Part shown: positions 31,571-42,412 of the stretch, in pieces
How positions within the stretch are numbered: position 1 is the stretch's first letter
Layout of the letters: each line of letters begins with the position of its first letter
Assembly: GCF_002127325.2 (NCBI RefSeq)
Contig: NC_035443.2
Coordinates: 28,611,838 to 28,675,837 of the forward strand
DNA length: 64,000 nucleotides
Direction: 5' to 3'
DNA from: Helianthus annuus
Taxonomy: Eukaryota; Streptophyta; Magnoliopsida; Asterales; Asteraceae
Notes under the pieces: generated by a model
Databases searched by the model: none
What the model saw: only the letters and a program-made list of their open reading frames with translations
Told to the model about the DNA's origin: nothing
Position numbers and translations under genes: made by a program

Positions 31571-32762
31571 AATGTAAACTAAAAGGTAGTAAAATCCTAC
31601 ATAATGTCACAAACGTCACGATTGATTAATACATGAAACAAAGTGTCAATTTGATTAATACATGAAACAAATGTAAACTACAAGACAGTAAAATCATAAA
31701 TAATCAAAAAGCTTGTCAACTTAACAAGAGAATCAAGAGTTGGATCTTGACCATTGATATTGATATGAACTTGTCATTAGCACAACCATAGCTGACACCG
31801 AATCCTAGTAGAGCCCTAGCCGCTACCTTGCATCACCTGAGCACCACTCCCGACAGGTCAGCGGTACAAACAAATTTTTAATATAAGAAGCATGGCATGA
31901 TCTGAGCACAACTGGTCAGCATATCACGTTTTCAGCTTAAATAAGTGAATGATGCTACTGAATTTCTTGATGTTTCCTCCGTTTTCTTTTAGCTCTGCTA
32001 CATATATTGGCTGCTGAAATGAATGTTGTACATAAGTCTAGTTTTAAAAAGGACATGTGCTGAACAATTAAAAACATCAGTATCCCATTCTATAGGTTGC
32101 ATACCAGCCCTATATTACCTGACCATAGCCAAGCTAGGACACATTTAAGGATGCGTGCACACTTCACTCATACTTGAATCAACAAATATAGGTTGTGTTG
32201 TACTTGCTTCCAGTTCTTGCTGCATAGTGCATATAATGTAAAATGTAGTGATACAAAATTTAACATTGAAGCAAATAAAATGTAATGATACAATATTTAA
32301 CATCAAAGAGAATGGAAAATGTTAAAAAGTCACGATAACGACACGAACTTAGACATGTAATTAACGTATTTGGGATGTCCAGCTTAGATTTGTGGGTCGA
32401 TTCCACAACCACATTAAGCTGAACGAACTGTGTTCAGGTCGAGTTGGTGAGTTGGCCCACCTAACCTATTCATTTTTTGACTTTTAAAAATATATATTTA
32501 TGCTATAACTTAAAATGATTGGGTATATATTTATAGGATGATACCAGCTATGAACAAAAAGCAACCTGCAACCAAGAAAATACAATCTGCCATCTCAGAT
32601 TTACGTAAGCTACAATCTGACCCGTTTTACAATCAATATGCAACTTGTAATTTAACATTTGCGGTACAAACAATATCCACATGTGGTTATAAAACTAATT
32701 AACCCTTTGTTGTAAATCTAAAAGCAACCTCTTGACATAAACCGATTAAGCAGATCAGGTAC

Positions 32763-32882
32763 ATCTGGGCAGCTTCATACCGAATTCAGAAAATTAGTGG
32801 TAAAAGGAACCGGCACAAAGTAGTTCATATCTGGGCAGCTTCATACCGAATTCAGAAAATTAGTTGTAAAAGGAACCGGTCG
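32763..32882. repeat. 66-bp tandem duplication
   Basis: ATCTGGGCAGCTTCATACCG starts at 32763 and 32829. Both units continue AATTCAGAAAATTAGT(G/T)GTAAAAGGAACCGG. Located inside the CACTA-like element, 3' of the AGO-like exons. Confidence 0.85.
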
Positions 32883-32983
32883 AAAGGGTTGCACTTATTA
32901 AACGTCTCAAACCACCAATGAGAATTTAATTGTTATATAATAATTGACAAACAAATTTGGAAAAATAAAAGAAAAAAACATAC

Positions 32984-33081
32984 AGTTGTTCGTTGCAGGG
33001 CTTCTCACTCGGACCAGTAATCTTGTACTCTGTATTAGTCGGGCTGGCCTTCACCCTAAGGTTTTTTAGGGTCCGCTTTGC
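32984..33081 (-). pseudogene. AGO4-clade ARGONAUTE exon, PAZ region (captured fragment)
   Basis: Minus-strand exon bounded by acceptor ACATCAG| and donor |GTATGT. It contains TLKNLRVKASPTNTEYKITG followed by SEKPCNEQ, which I recognise as the AGO4/6/9 segment entering the PAZ domain. In intact genes it helps bind the 3' end of 24-nt siRNAs for RNA-directed DNA methylation. Phase fits the exon at 33163-33234. Being inside a CACTA-like element, it is best read as a captured gene fragment. Confidence 0.65.
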
Positions 33082-33162
33082 CTGATGTAAAGACAATATT
33101 AAGAATGTGCCATCAAAAGAGAAAATAAGTGGTCAAATGAGTAAGGAAGTTTACAACGTTAC

Positions 33163-33234
33163 CTTAGCTCAGTCAATTGAGTAAGGATCTTTCACATTTT
33201 GGTTGTTGATAAGAAAATCCACCACTGGCCCAGG
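33163..33234 (-). pseudogene. AGO4-clade ARGONAUTE exon upstream of PAZ, with nonsense codon
   Basis: Exactly 24 codons between acceptor CACTAG| and donor AAG|GTAACG: PGPVVDFLINNQNVKD then PYSID-stop-AK. Intact AGO4-type proteins have Trp at the stop position (TGG to TGA). The exon joins in frame to 33081-32984, so the ancestral exon order and phase are preserved but the product would be truncated. Confidence 0.65.
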
Positions 33235-33339
33235 CTAGTGTTTCCATTATTTCTGAACATGTAAAATTTGTTAAACATCAGATATTTTTAGCCCATAGAG
33301 CTGTTATCAATGAAATACAACCCAAATCAATATTACGAT

Positions 33340-33829
33340 TAGGGGTGCAAACGAGCCAAGGCGTCGAGCTCGAGCTCGTTTAACATATGAAAGCTCGAGC
33401 TCGAGCTCGGCTCGATTCGAGCTTTATTTCTGAAGCTCGAGCTCGGCTCGAAGGTAATTTTTCAAGCTCGCGCTCGGCTCGGGCTCGACTCGTTTAGTAT
33501 TTTTTTAATTAATTTATATTAATTATAATTATTATTATTATACATATAATTTAGTTATTTTTTTATATTTATATAAATGGTAATTATTGTTATATAAATA
33601 TATGTTTAATGTATTAATAAAAAAAATATATAAATAGAAAGCTCGATTAGGCTCGCGAGCCGGCCGGCTCGAGCTCGATAAGCAAAGCTCGGGCTCGGGC
33701 TTGTTTACTAAACGAGCTTGTTTTTAGGCTCGAGCTCGAGCTCGAGCTCGTTTAAGCTCGGCTCGTTCGAGCTTTTTTTCGAGCCGAGCCCGAGTAGCTC
33801 GCGAGTAGCTCGGCTCATTTGCACCCCTA
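33340..33829. mobile_element. hAT-type MITE with perfect 8-bp TSD
   Basis: TIRs TAGGGGTGCAAACGAGCC and GGCTCATTTGCACCCCTA; TSD ATTACGAT at 33332-33339 and 33830-33837. The 490-bp interior has long GAGCTCGAGCTCG-type arms around an AT-rich core, so nearly the whole element can fold on itself. It sits in an intron of the captured AGO-like fragment. Open frames in it (e.g. part of 33724-33927) are artefacts of the arms. Confidence 0.9.
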
Positions 33830-33841
33830 ATTACGATATAC

Positions 33842-33915
33842 CTGTTTGATGTAACATCCTTCAAGATGACAGTTAACTCATGCTTGTTCCTTGGAAGTGA
33901 ATCCATGTCTAGTTC
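33842..33915 (-). pseudogene. AGO4-clade ARGONAUTE N-terminal-region exon (captured fragment)
   Basis: Exon between acceptor TTGCACAG| and donor CAG|GTATAT, with SLPRNKHELTVILKDVTSNR, a stretch conserved in the N domain of AGO4-clade proteins (E(F/L)TVxLEDVTSNR). It lies 5' of the other two exons as in the gene. Between this and the 33234 exon several exons of an intact gene are missing, so the fragment is internally deleted; the hAT MITE lies in this gap. Confidence 0.6.
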
Positions 33916-34043
33916 CTGTGCAAACAATAATTTAACTCATTATCAGCAAATTCACATGAACTAACAACCAAATTAAAAGCAATTAAAATCTTGCTTATAC
34001 AAGAAACCAAAAAAATGAATAATTTAGTTCATAAAATTCAAAA

Positions 34044-34200
34044 GAAAAAGTAATAACAGGTTCCCCATTCTCATCTTTGGTCTTTTGTTTCAATGAAAAC
34101 CTAGAACCACCATTGAATGATCTTTTCTTCTTCTTTACCCACTCCTTCTAATACGCTCTGGTTGACATTAATTTCAAATATTACCAGAAGCAACGTTGTA
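34044..34200 (-). pseudogene. Possible further AGO-like piece, out of order
   Basis: Minus-strand text FSLKQKTKDENGEPV resembles the AGO4 stretch just after EKPC(R/N)EQ, which should lie 3' of 32984 but is found 5' of all other exons. If correct, the exons were shuffled during capture. The resemblance is short; another frame over the same bases is also open. Confidence 0.3.
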
Positions 34201-34639
34201 GCAATACCAGTAATCGGTTGGTCCATGTCACCAAATCTGACATTACAAATGGTAAATTAGGATGATAAGAATAAAACGATATTACCATCTACTATATACA
34301 CAAGGAAAGAAAACTAATTATAAAATTAAAAAAAAAACTTGAAGGGAATGATTTCATCTACATGTTGAAGAGTTCGCCCAAAAACAACAAGTATGATATC
34401 CAGATCAAGAAACAAGATACGCTCACATAACACACAATGAATAACTCAAACAATAAAGAAAATAGGCATGAAAAAAATAAGATTTGCATGATACACATTT
34501 TCAAGGGTGATAATTGAAACAATACAGCTCCAACAACTTCCAAATTATCAAAAACTAAACTTAAATAGTCATCTGAACCAATACAGACGAAGTGAACAAT
34601 ACAAAAGAAATGAACTTACCAGGTTCAACTACTTAAGTA

Positions 34640-35060
34640 GTCGATCTACAAGAAAAAAAAGGCATGCGCTGTGAATAAGGGTGGTCGGAACCCTAGCTGC
34701 CGCCTATTTTGTTCCTGCCGCCACCTGAGAAAATCGGCTTGAAACCCTAGCCGCCACTATCGCTGGTCGCCAACCAAAAACCTTGCCGGACTTCCTTTCC
34801 TCTGCGGTCGCCAACCAAAAACCTTGCTGGACTTCCTTTCCTCTAGAGACTCTCCGACCCCTCTCTCTCTTTTCGCTCTCACTCTCTCTATATGCAAATG
34901 AAAAGAAAATGGAAAAGGCATGATAACCGTGATTGGGATGTGCAGCGGGAATTCAAAATTCGAACGCAAGAATTGGCCGCCCAAAAATTCATCCACGCGG
35001 GTTTCTATAAGGCGTGTGTATGAACCAGGAAAAAGAAAAGTATGGGAATCTAGGGTTTGC
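34640..35060 (-). other. UTR-like stretch with 41-bp duplication inside the CACTA-like element
   Basis: Minus-strand text rich in GAGAGAG and CTAGGGTTT, as in plant 5' UTRs. It contains a duplicated 41-bp unit (GGTCGCCAACCAAAAACC at 34765 and 34806). Possibly the 5' end of the captured gene; no start codon can be tied to the exons. Confidence 0.3.
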
Positions 35061-35076
35061 AAAAGAGAATATATAC

Positions 35077-35588
35077 GGGGTGTTTGGGTTAGCTTATTTT
35101 GAAGCAATGACTTATTTACTTATAAAAGTTAATAAGTTGTTTTTTTGAGTGTTTGGATTATCTTATTTTAGACCATGGGGTATGGTGGGCGTGGGTTTGG
35201 GGGCATGAGTTGACACGTGGAAAACAAACCCAAACCCACGTCCATGGAGTATGGTGGAGCTTAGGTTGGGGGCTTGGGGGCTTGGGTTGGGGGCATGAGT
35301 TTGGTTTGGCCATTGAGAGTCCGCCATGTCACCTTGCTAGCCCGCCCCATGCCCGACTTCAAACCCAAGCCCCAAGGGCCACGCCCAAACCTACGCCCCA
35401 ACCCAAGCCCCGAGGTGGTGGCTTGGGCGTTTTCAGCCAACCCACGCCCCAACCCAAGCCCCATACCCCATAGCCTTAGAGGGGTTTGTGTGTTGAAAAG
35501 TCATTTTTGAGAAGTTAGAATTTCTAATTTCTCACTTATGACTTATATAAGTTAATAAGTCATTTTTTAGAAGAAATCCCAAACACCC
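35077..35588. mobile_element. MITE (GGGTGTTTGGG termini) containing a second MITE
   Basis: The left end GGGGTGTTTGGGTTA and right end AATCCCAAACACCC are inverted, with shared TTAATAAGT(T/C) subterminal text. TSD not clear. Inside, 35172-35475 has its own inverted GC-rich arms (GGGGTATGG...CCCACGCC types). Open frames 35153-35510 are products of the repetitive arms, not genes. Confidence 0.5.
35172..35475. mobile_element. Inner MITE with GC-rich inverted arms
   Basis: The arms read ATGGGGTATGGTGGGCGTGG at left and (reverse complement) ATGGGGTATGGGGCTTGGG at right. The interior is repeated CCCAAGCCCC/CCCACGCCCC words. Nested in the 35077-35588 element, so it is the younger of the two. Confidence 0.5.
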
Positions 35589-35989
35589 ACATAGATCTGA
35601 AATATTTTGATTTTGAATTTTGAAAGCCCGCTCATCTAAATCCCGCCTAAGAGATAGAGGGTGTTTGAAAGTAGTTGAAATTCATTTGTGCTTTGAATCC
35701 TTATACATAAAGCTTCAAGGCTTGTAAATGTTGAAAAAGTGGCAAATGACCATTTCTTCCATTCGGATATGCATTATATGTATAGTATAGATATATGTTA
35801 TGTTATATATAAAAGTTTGAAAATTATATAATTATAATTAATATAAATTAATAAATCAAATAGGAGTCAAGTCAGAGCCTAGCTTGAAAAATTACCAACA
35901 AACCAAGCTTGAGCTTTAGATGGAGCTTGGAGCCCTCATAAGTTATTTTATATATATCAAATATCTATACATATTGTACATTTCTAAAT

Positions 35990-36570
35990 ATGTGTAGGTA
36001 TTTGTTTTGCCACATCACCTTATAAAAAAAATTAAATATGTATTTTATATGCATTTAATATCTACACATATTGTACATTTCTAAATATGTGTAGATATTT
36101 GTTTTGCCATATCATCAAAAAATATATATTTACTTATTTTATATATATCTAATATCTACACATATTGCACATTTAAACATATGTAGGCATTTAATTTGCC
36201 ACGTCATTTTTAAAAAAATAAAATAAATAAATATTAACTTAGTTTATCTACATAATTTTTTTTAAATTATGTGTTGGCAAACATAATCATTTACCTACAT
36301 ATATATTAGTTTTTTACATATATGTAGATAATTTACCTACACATGACGAAAATTTGCCACATGTGTAGGTAATTTAATATTTAATCGATTGCCAATTTTG
36401 GGGGGAAATTTTTCCACCAACACCAAGTGTTGCTAAAATCCATTACCAACACATATTAAGTGTTAATCATTATGAAAATATATTATCAACCATTACCCAC
36501 ACATATACAAACATGTGTAGGTAAATACCCACACATTTACATGTGTAGGTAAATTATGTGTGGGTAAACA
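35990..36570. repeat. CACTA-like right subterminal repeats
   Basis: Many TATCTACACAT, TGTGTAGGTA and CCTACACAT motifs in both orientations, clustered to ATGTGTAGGTAAATTATGTG at the edge. They mirror the left end. Confidence 0.65.
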
Positions 36571-36572
36571 CC

Positions 36573-36889
36573 CTAATTTCTTGTATCCGCTTCATTCGGG
36601 AAAATTTCCTTCAGGTGAGCAACAAAATCTTCAGACTGAAACGTTGTGGTCACCAGATCCATCACTGGAAGGCGTAAGTTGTTATATTCTGCTTTAACAG
36701 CAGCGTGGGCAGCACCAGTATTAACCCCGCGCGTGGCACATCTGCTGTTATCCCAGTCGACCCTTAGCGCATCGGTAACATGCTGGGTACATTCCGCATA
36801 CCCTTGAGCATACCCATCATTGCGTGCGGTTACCATCAAATGGGCAATAGTCAGATCTAAGTCAATGGAGGTCAAGATCGAATTTGCAA
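36573..36889 (-). pseudogene. Tat antisense gene, last large exon
   Basis: It begins after acceptor CGCGCAG| (36890) and is helical/polar with IAHLMVTARNDGYAQGYAEC. It runs into the CACTA-like end, where TAG stops the frame artificially at 36573; the true tail is at 31136-31155. The donor at ~36958 (AAT|GTAAGT) belongs to the preceding exon. Confidence 0.55.
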
Positions 36890-36958
36890 CCTGCGCGGGC
36901 AGAAATCATAACAAGTTAACACAACACAAATTCAACATATTTCAAAGGATTGATACAC

Positions 36959-38265
36959 TTACATTGATATTCCCATGATGTTGCATCCACAACATATCAT
37001 TCTTCAGGGGTTCAACCAAGCTCTCCGCCGTCACTCGCGCAATCTCAGAACATTCCAACTTCTCTTCAGTCTCGATAAGTCGGCGCACAGCTTCAGCTTT
37101 CTTAACTCGCTCAAGTTGTAAATATTTTTTGGCAGACTCGAGCTCCGCCTTGGTTTGTTCCTGATCAGTCAATAAAGAAAGTTCTTCTATCTCCTTATTT
37201 CTAAGGGCAAGGGTGGCGTAAGTTTGTACCTCTCTCTGTTCAATCCTTTCTCTGTGTGAACGAGCCTCATCACGAGCGGCTTCGGCCTCCGCTTTTTCTT
37301 TCTTTAACCTTTCAATCTCCGCCTTGAGATTGTTATTATTCCAAAGAACCATCTTCTCACTATTATCTTTATCACAAATTTCCCTCCATTGTTTTCGCTC
37401 TTCTGAGAGAAGAGCAACTTCAGATTCAGCTTTCTTCTTCCATCTCATCGTGGACCAGTCCTCTATCCTCTACTCACTTTCAAACATTGCTTGATCAGCA
37501 TCAAGTTTCGCTCTCAATTCGGCAACCTTCGCCTTTTCTTCAGCAACTTCCTTTTTCGACGCTTCAAAAGCGTCCCACTCCCTATGCATGTGGCGCCATT
37601 CGCGCACTATCCTATGAGTAGTGGAAGTTGAACTGGCCGTTTCTTCCAGATAGGAATGATAAGTATGATCATGAGATCGTTCCTCTTGAAATTTAACTTC
37701 AGCAGGTGGGAAGATACCCTGCAACCAGTCACGGCATACTTGCCAATCCAAAAAGGTATCGCCTTGCTTTAGTTTCCACATAGGCGCATGAATTTCGGAA
37801 GCTCTCTTCTCTGAGTACCTACGATAATAATAATCCCCTGGAGTTTCTTTCGGGCGGATGGGAGAATCTTCCTCATCATATACCACAAAGCCCTGATCCA
37901 CATGAATTGGGTTTTCTTCAACATTATCTCTGGGAGGAGCGGAAGTAGTCGTAGAAGAGGGAACGGTTATCACAGGAACCTCTTCTTCAATGATGGATTT
38001 TCCTCTTTCGGGTCCATGCGCCACAACTTCGGTAGACTTTGGCTTGGCAGCACCAGCGTCAACCGTCTCCGCCTCTACCACCTTCTCCGCTTCCAACTAA
38101 ACTTCAACAGTTTTCTCCACTTCCACAGCCTTCTCCACCCCCGCCTCTACAGTCTGGGTACTCTCCAACTGTTCCTTGATAGATGCGCGGGGTGGTGATA
38201 ACGGAAAGTCATCATTAAAAATAGATGACTCTTGATGAGCAGGTGGGATAGGTTTTTCTGCAATG
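36959..38265 (-). pseudogene. Tat antisense gene, coiled-coil exon
   Basis: Two open pieces (38096-37470 and 37448-36959) separated by a single break. The first carries an acidic linker (VVYDEEDSPIRPKETPGDYY) and WRHMHREWDAFEASKKEVAE. The second is a long coiled coil (LKAEIERLKKEKAEAEAARD). The exon starts after acceptor TTGCAG| (38265) and ends at |GTAAGT. The gene runs antisense to gag of the surrounding element. Confidence 0.55.
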
Positions 38266-38320
38266 GAAGGTAACAAAGTTACTTTATAAAATGATAAAGG
38301 CAGAAACCCAAAGAGGACAC

Positions 38321-38740
38321 TTACCAGGAGAGAACTTGGAAACAAAAGCATCAAGATTGCCTTTTTACCAATCTTCTTTCTACCGATCTTCTTCACAGGC
38401 TGTGCCATAGCCCCACCTTCCGACTGTTTCCTCTTCACCGCCTTAGTCCTCAGCAAGGGCTCAGGACTCGAATACAAATCAATGGGATCATCAGGATTTT
38501 GTACCGGAATGTCTGCGGTGTCTCGAGGCTCCGGTTTTGGTTTGCTAATAGCTACAGGCGCAAGACCCTATAACGTATCAGATACCACTACGTAATCACA
38601 ACAGGGTTCAGAGAAAAGGCGTGCACCTTTATTCTCTTCCTTGGGAACTTTCACCTTTGGCGCATCAACCTTCTTCGGCGCAGCAGTAGCAGCCGGTGCA
38701 TGCCTCTTTTTCTTCTCAGGGCCTATGCCTAAATCAATCA
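38321..38740 (-). pseudogene. Tat antisense gene, basic linker exon
   Basis: Lys/Ala/Pro-rich text (KKKRHAPAATAAPKKVDAPK ... EPLLRTKAVKRKQSEG) with one in-frame stop. It ends at donor CTG|GTAAGT (~38321), followed by a ~55-bp intron to the acceptor at 38266. Confidence 0.5.
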
Positions 38741-38834
38741 ACTCACCTAACCAAGAAAATCATATTGCAATATTACCCAATGCGCAACATGTAGTGAAAA
38801 GTAATATTGCAATATTACAAATTATATGAACTTA

Positions 38835-39754
38835 CCAACATTAGTAGAAGGTTGCGCCGATAAATCCTCATCTTTTGGAAGCGCAAAGTTCTTTACTATC
38901 AGGTGATACCAGGGCTCTTCATTAGCACCCTTCTAAACGGTTGTCATCCTCCCATTCCCTCTCTTGTACGCCACAACATACAAAGCAACAACTACAAAGG
39001 CAAAATCAATAACAGTTCCGCATGATATAAAAAGAAAAGAGGGAAGGAAGATATCAGGACTACTCTTGTCATCCTCCACATACACTGGCTTATCATGATG
39101 GTCCGCTTTCCAGTGAAAACTCATCCCTGCAGCAACTAAGCCCCTTTCAGGCAGTTCAATAGAAGGCACATCCTTCATATCCTGGTACCATATCTCTGCC
39201 TGTGGAGTCTTAAGGGTCTCCACCTCAATATCCTCCGCACCTCGGAAAGTCATCTTCGTCGGAATAACTCCGGCGTTGATGTAAAAGAACTTGGGGTTCC
39301 ATTCATGAAAAGACTTTAGAGGGACAAGCAGAAGCTTTTTGGCTGATGGACGTTGAGCAAATGAGTAAAAGCCTTGAGCACAATGGAGTTCATAGAAAAC
39401 TCGAAAACGAACAACAGTGGGTTCGATATGCATCGATCGGCAAAGAAATTCGAAATGTCGAATCCGAACCATCCCCATGGGATTTAACTGAGAAATGTGG
39501 AATTTATAGTAATCAAGAATATCAAGGACAAATCTCGTCACTGGTAACTGGAAGTTACCCTCGGTAAAATAATCCCAACACAGAGTTATATGACCGGCCG
39601 GAGCTTGAGCCGCCGTCTGCCCCTCTTCTGGGTAAATAACAACCCAACTCTGAGGGAACTTAAAATTTTTAACGAGACCATAAAAAATCTCTCTCGACCA
39701 TTTCATGAGAAACCCCTGAAAAATGTACAAATTGAGCAGTTCAGCAGCATTCAC
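38835..39754 (-). pseudogene. Tat antisense gene, 'putative gypsy type transposon' domain
   Basis: The main frame 39754-38933 begins MNAAELLNLYIFQGFLMKWS and contains FPQSWVVIYPEEGQ, FYELHCAQGFYSFAQRP and SFHEWNPKFFYI, which I recognise as the plant family Pfam calls Transposase_28/putative gypsy-type transposon. Despite the name no catalytic role is established. Antisense ORFs of this kind are known between pol and 3' LTR of Tat-lineage elements. A short exon with NEEPWYHLIVKNFALPKDED follows to donor |GTAAGT at ~38835. Confidence 0.65.
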
Positions 39755-39837
39755 AATTCGTTCAGTTTTCTTTTCTCTCTCACGAAAATTATAGTGGTAT
39801 TACCCCCTCCCCCCAAAACAAGAAGCTCTGCCACGTT

Positions 39838-40779
39838 GTAAGTATTTTAACCCCTGATCACTAATTCGTTACCCTCCTCGATTGATCTAGGACCCAGCAA
39901 CTCATGTCAAGGCTCTGCCTGACTAAGTCCGTTAGGGTTCTGTCTCATGATGTATGGCTAATGTGATTTGGGTTATCTTACTAACACGCGTGCATTGCTT
40001 ATTTTTAATAGAAACTCAAGAAAATAATCAGGAAATACTACCAGAAATCCCGTAGAAAAATATAAGTCTACAATGTGAGTCATTTCTCTTTTCTCACAAT
40101 TTGTGAGTCCATTCTCTTTTCTCACAGTTTGTGAGCCATTTATTTAAAATGTTTCACAAAACCCTGAAAGTTTATCAAGTTATAATTACAATTAATAAGT
40201 GTTTGTATTCTACAATTACTGCCGGTATGTGGGGTTTTGTATACACTACTAATCAAGCGTTACTATTAGACAAAGAGTTAGCCAATAGTAATATGACCAT
40301 GGTCATTGTAAATGCCAACGTGACAAATACTGAATGAGTAATTGGGTAGATATAAACATTGTAATCGCTTTTAATACTGTAAAGTTATAAAAGCTTATTT
40401 TTATAAACTGGAATTTACTCGCCAGTATTTCTTGCTGATAAAATATTTTTAAAACACGTTTCAGGTAACTTGATGTGAAAGTTCTTAGAAGCCAGCTATG
40501 AAGCATTAAAGGCTTAAAGGAAGTGGCTACAAAGTTACCTAAATAAAAAGTTTATGTTTTCAGCAACTAGGGTTTATCCCTATAAAAATATTATGAATAA
40601 AATATGGGTTTTATCCCATTTGTTTAACATAAAAGTTTGATGTTTTGAAACTCTGAAATTTATTTCCTAACTACGATCCTAATGTCTTATTTCCGCTGCC
40701 AAATTAATAAACACCGATACTCCGGCTTGTGCTCGCGGCTCCCTCTCCCGGGGTAGGGGTCGGGGGTTGCGAGAGAAGG
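39838..40779 (+). mobile_element. LTR remnant of a plus-strand Ty3/Gypsy element
   Basis: The sequence between the antisense gene's start region and a PBS at 40780. Contains a 33-bp tandem (TCTCTTTTCTCACA(A/G)TTTGTGAG, 40085-40136) and a GGGGTAGGGGTCGGGGGTTG end. The left edge is not defined, so this may be truncated. Confidence 0.4.
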
Positions 40780-40792
40780 TGGTATCAGAGCC
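40780..40792 (+). promoter_or_regulatory. Primer-binding site
   Basis: TGGTATCAGAGCC, complementary to initiator Met-tRNA, ~150 bp before the first Gag-like frame. It defines a plus-strand element. Confidence 0.8.
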
Positions 40793-40928
40793 ACTAGTTT
40801 AAGACATTTAGGTGTTCTTAAATACCTAAATTTTAAACAATTATGTTAGGAAATAACTTCTGTGTTATTCTGTGTAAATATGTATATTATTATTTTATGT
40901 CATTTTGACAATTTTCTTAGTTTACAGT

Positions 40929-41744
40929 ATGAGTGATCAGGGTACTTCTGACGTTTATCGTCACCTACCTCATTGTCCGATAGATGAAGGAATATCTCAG
41001 CCAACCTCCGGATACACAGCCAATTCCGAGGGAATCTATGTTTTTAAAGCCAAATCCGAAGAACCTTGTCCCCCTAAGAAAAGAGGGTGGTTTAGTAGAG
41101 CAAAAGTAGAAAGGAGAAAAAGAATGAGAAAAGTCCAACAACAGCAATAGTGAACAGAGCTGAGAGAAAGACCCAAAATCCAGAAGCTAAGCCTGTATGG
41201 GAAGAGGAATTGGATAGACAACAAGCCAGCTTTCATATGTTTAGAAATGCAGATGTAGAACTTGATCTCAACCAAGTAGCAGTACAAGAACCACAATTAC
41301 TACCTTTATACCCTGACCTACCTATGGATCTAGAACAAAACTAGGAAAACCGACTTCCAATCCCAGTCTTTGATCCAAATGAGATACCTAGGATTCCAGC
41401 ACCAAACCCTTTAGATCAGTGGTGGGCCAGTGGGCCAATGACTGGGCAATTCAGGAATTACTAAATAACCCATATCCTTACGGAGAACCAGAATTACTTT
41501 ACCCTGAACCTGTACCAGCTCCAATGCTGCCCATGAGCCATGAGAATGTGGTAGAACTTCGCCAGTATGGTGAAGAGTTGGTTGAGGAAGGAAACCGGAT
41601 TCGCCAAATCGGAGAAAAACTCGTCTGGAAATATGACGAGAAGGAGATGCAATATTAGAAAGTCTACGCCTACTATATATATATATGTATATGTGTAATT
41701 TCTGTTACTTAGAAAAAAAATTATATCAACTAAGATAGATATAA

Positions 41745-41810
<66 letters not shown>

Positions 41811-42351
41811 GAGGGTTCAAATGCGAATAAACTTTTTGTAACAAAAAAAAAGAACTTTCAATAAGAATACTTCATTTTACTTATTTAATATTTGCACTTA
41901 GTTTTAATGTAAGGTTATATTTCTAAACGTACATAGATCATTAATTTATAGTTTTCCTATTTAATAGCTAACTACATTAAATTTGTAACTTATTTTCCAG
42001 ATATTTTTTTTTTCAGAAAAAAAGTAATTTAGAGTGTTGGACAAATTACTAGGTGTGTAGGATAAATTGCGAGTTGTGTAGGATAAATTTAAATATGTGT
42101 AGGATAACTTTCGAAATATGTAGGATAACTTTTTGTGTGTGTAGTAAAAAAATAGTGTAGAGGATAATAATCTTTATGAGTAATTAATTACTTAAACATA
42201 GTAATAATTGAGATGAAAAAAATATTAGTTAAGATTTTACAATTGTACCCTTTGTTCTTTTTGTTCTCAAATGAACCCCCCCTATATATATCACCTATAT
42301 ATACATATGTCGATTACTAACGTTTAAATTCCAGTTATAGTTTGTAATAGA

Positions 42352-42412
<61 letters not shown>

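Larger units (their letters stand above)
31156..36585. mobile_element. CACTA-like DNA transposon, non-autonomous
   Basis: Ends are ACTACAAGAAATT at left and AATTTCTTGTA at right, i.e. inverted copies of the (CACT)ACAAGAAA terminus of En/Spm elements, with decayed outermost bases. Both subterminal regions (31190-31570 and 35990-36570) are packed with short TGTGTAGGTA / TACCTACACAT motifs in opposite orientations, the usual subterminal repeats. No transposase frame. It carries gene exons (32984-33915) and MITEs. The host frame on either side rejoins exactly, but the 3-bp TSD is not readable. Confidence 0.65.

Noticed and set aside
33340..33829. Arg/Ala/Glu-rich peptide from GAGCTC repeats
   Set aside because: It is translation of the self-complementary arms of the hAT MITE.
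35153..35510. Three overlapping frames of 67-106 codons on both strands
   Set aside because: They run through the GC-rich inverted arms of a nested MITE; reading frames open on both strands reflect composition.
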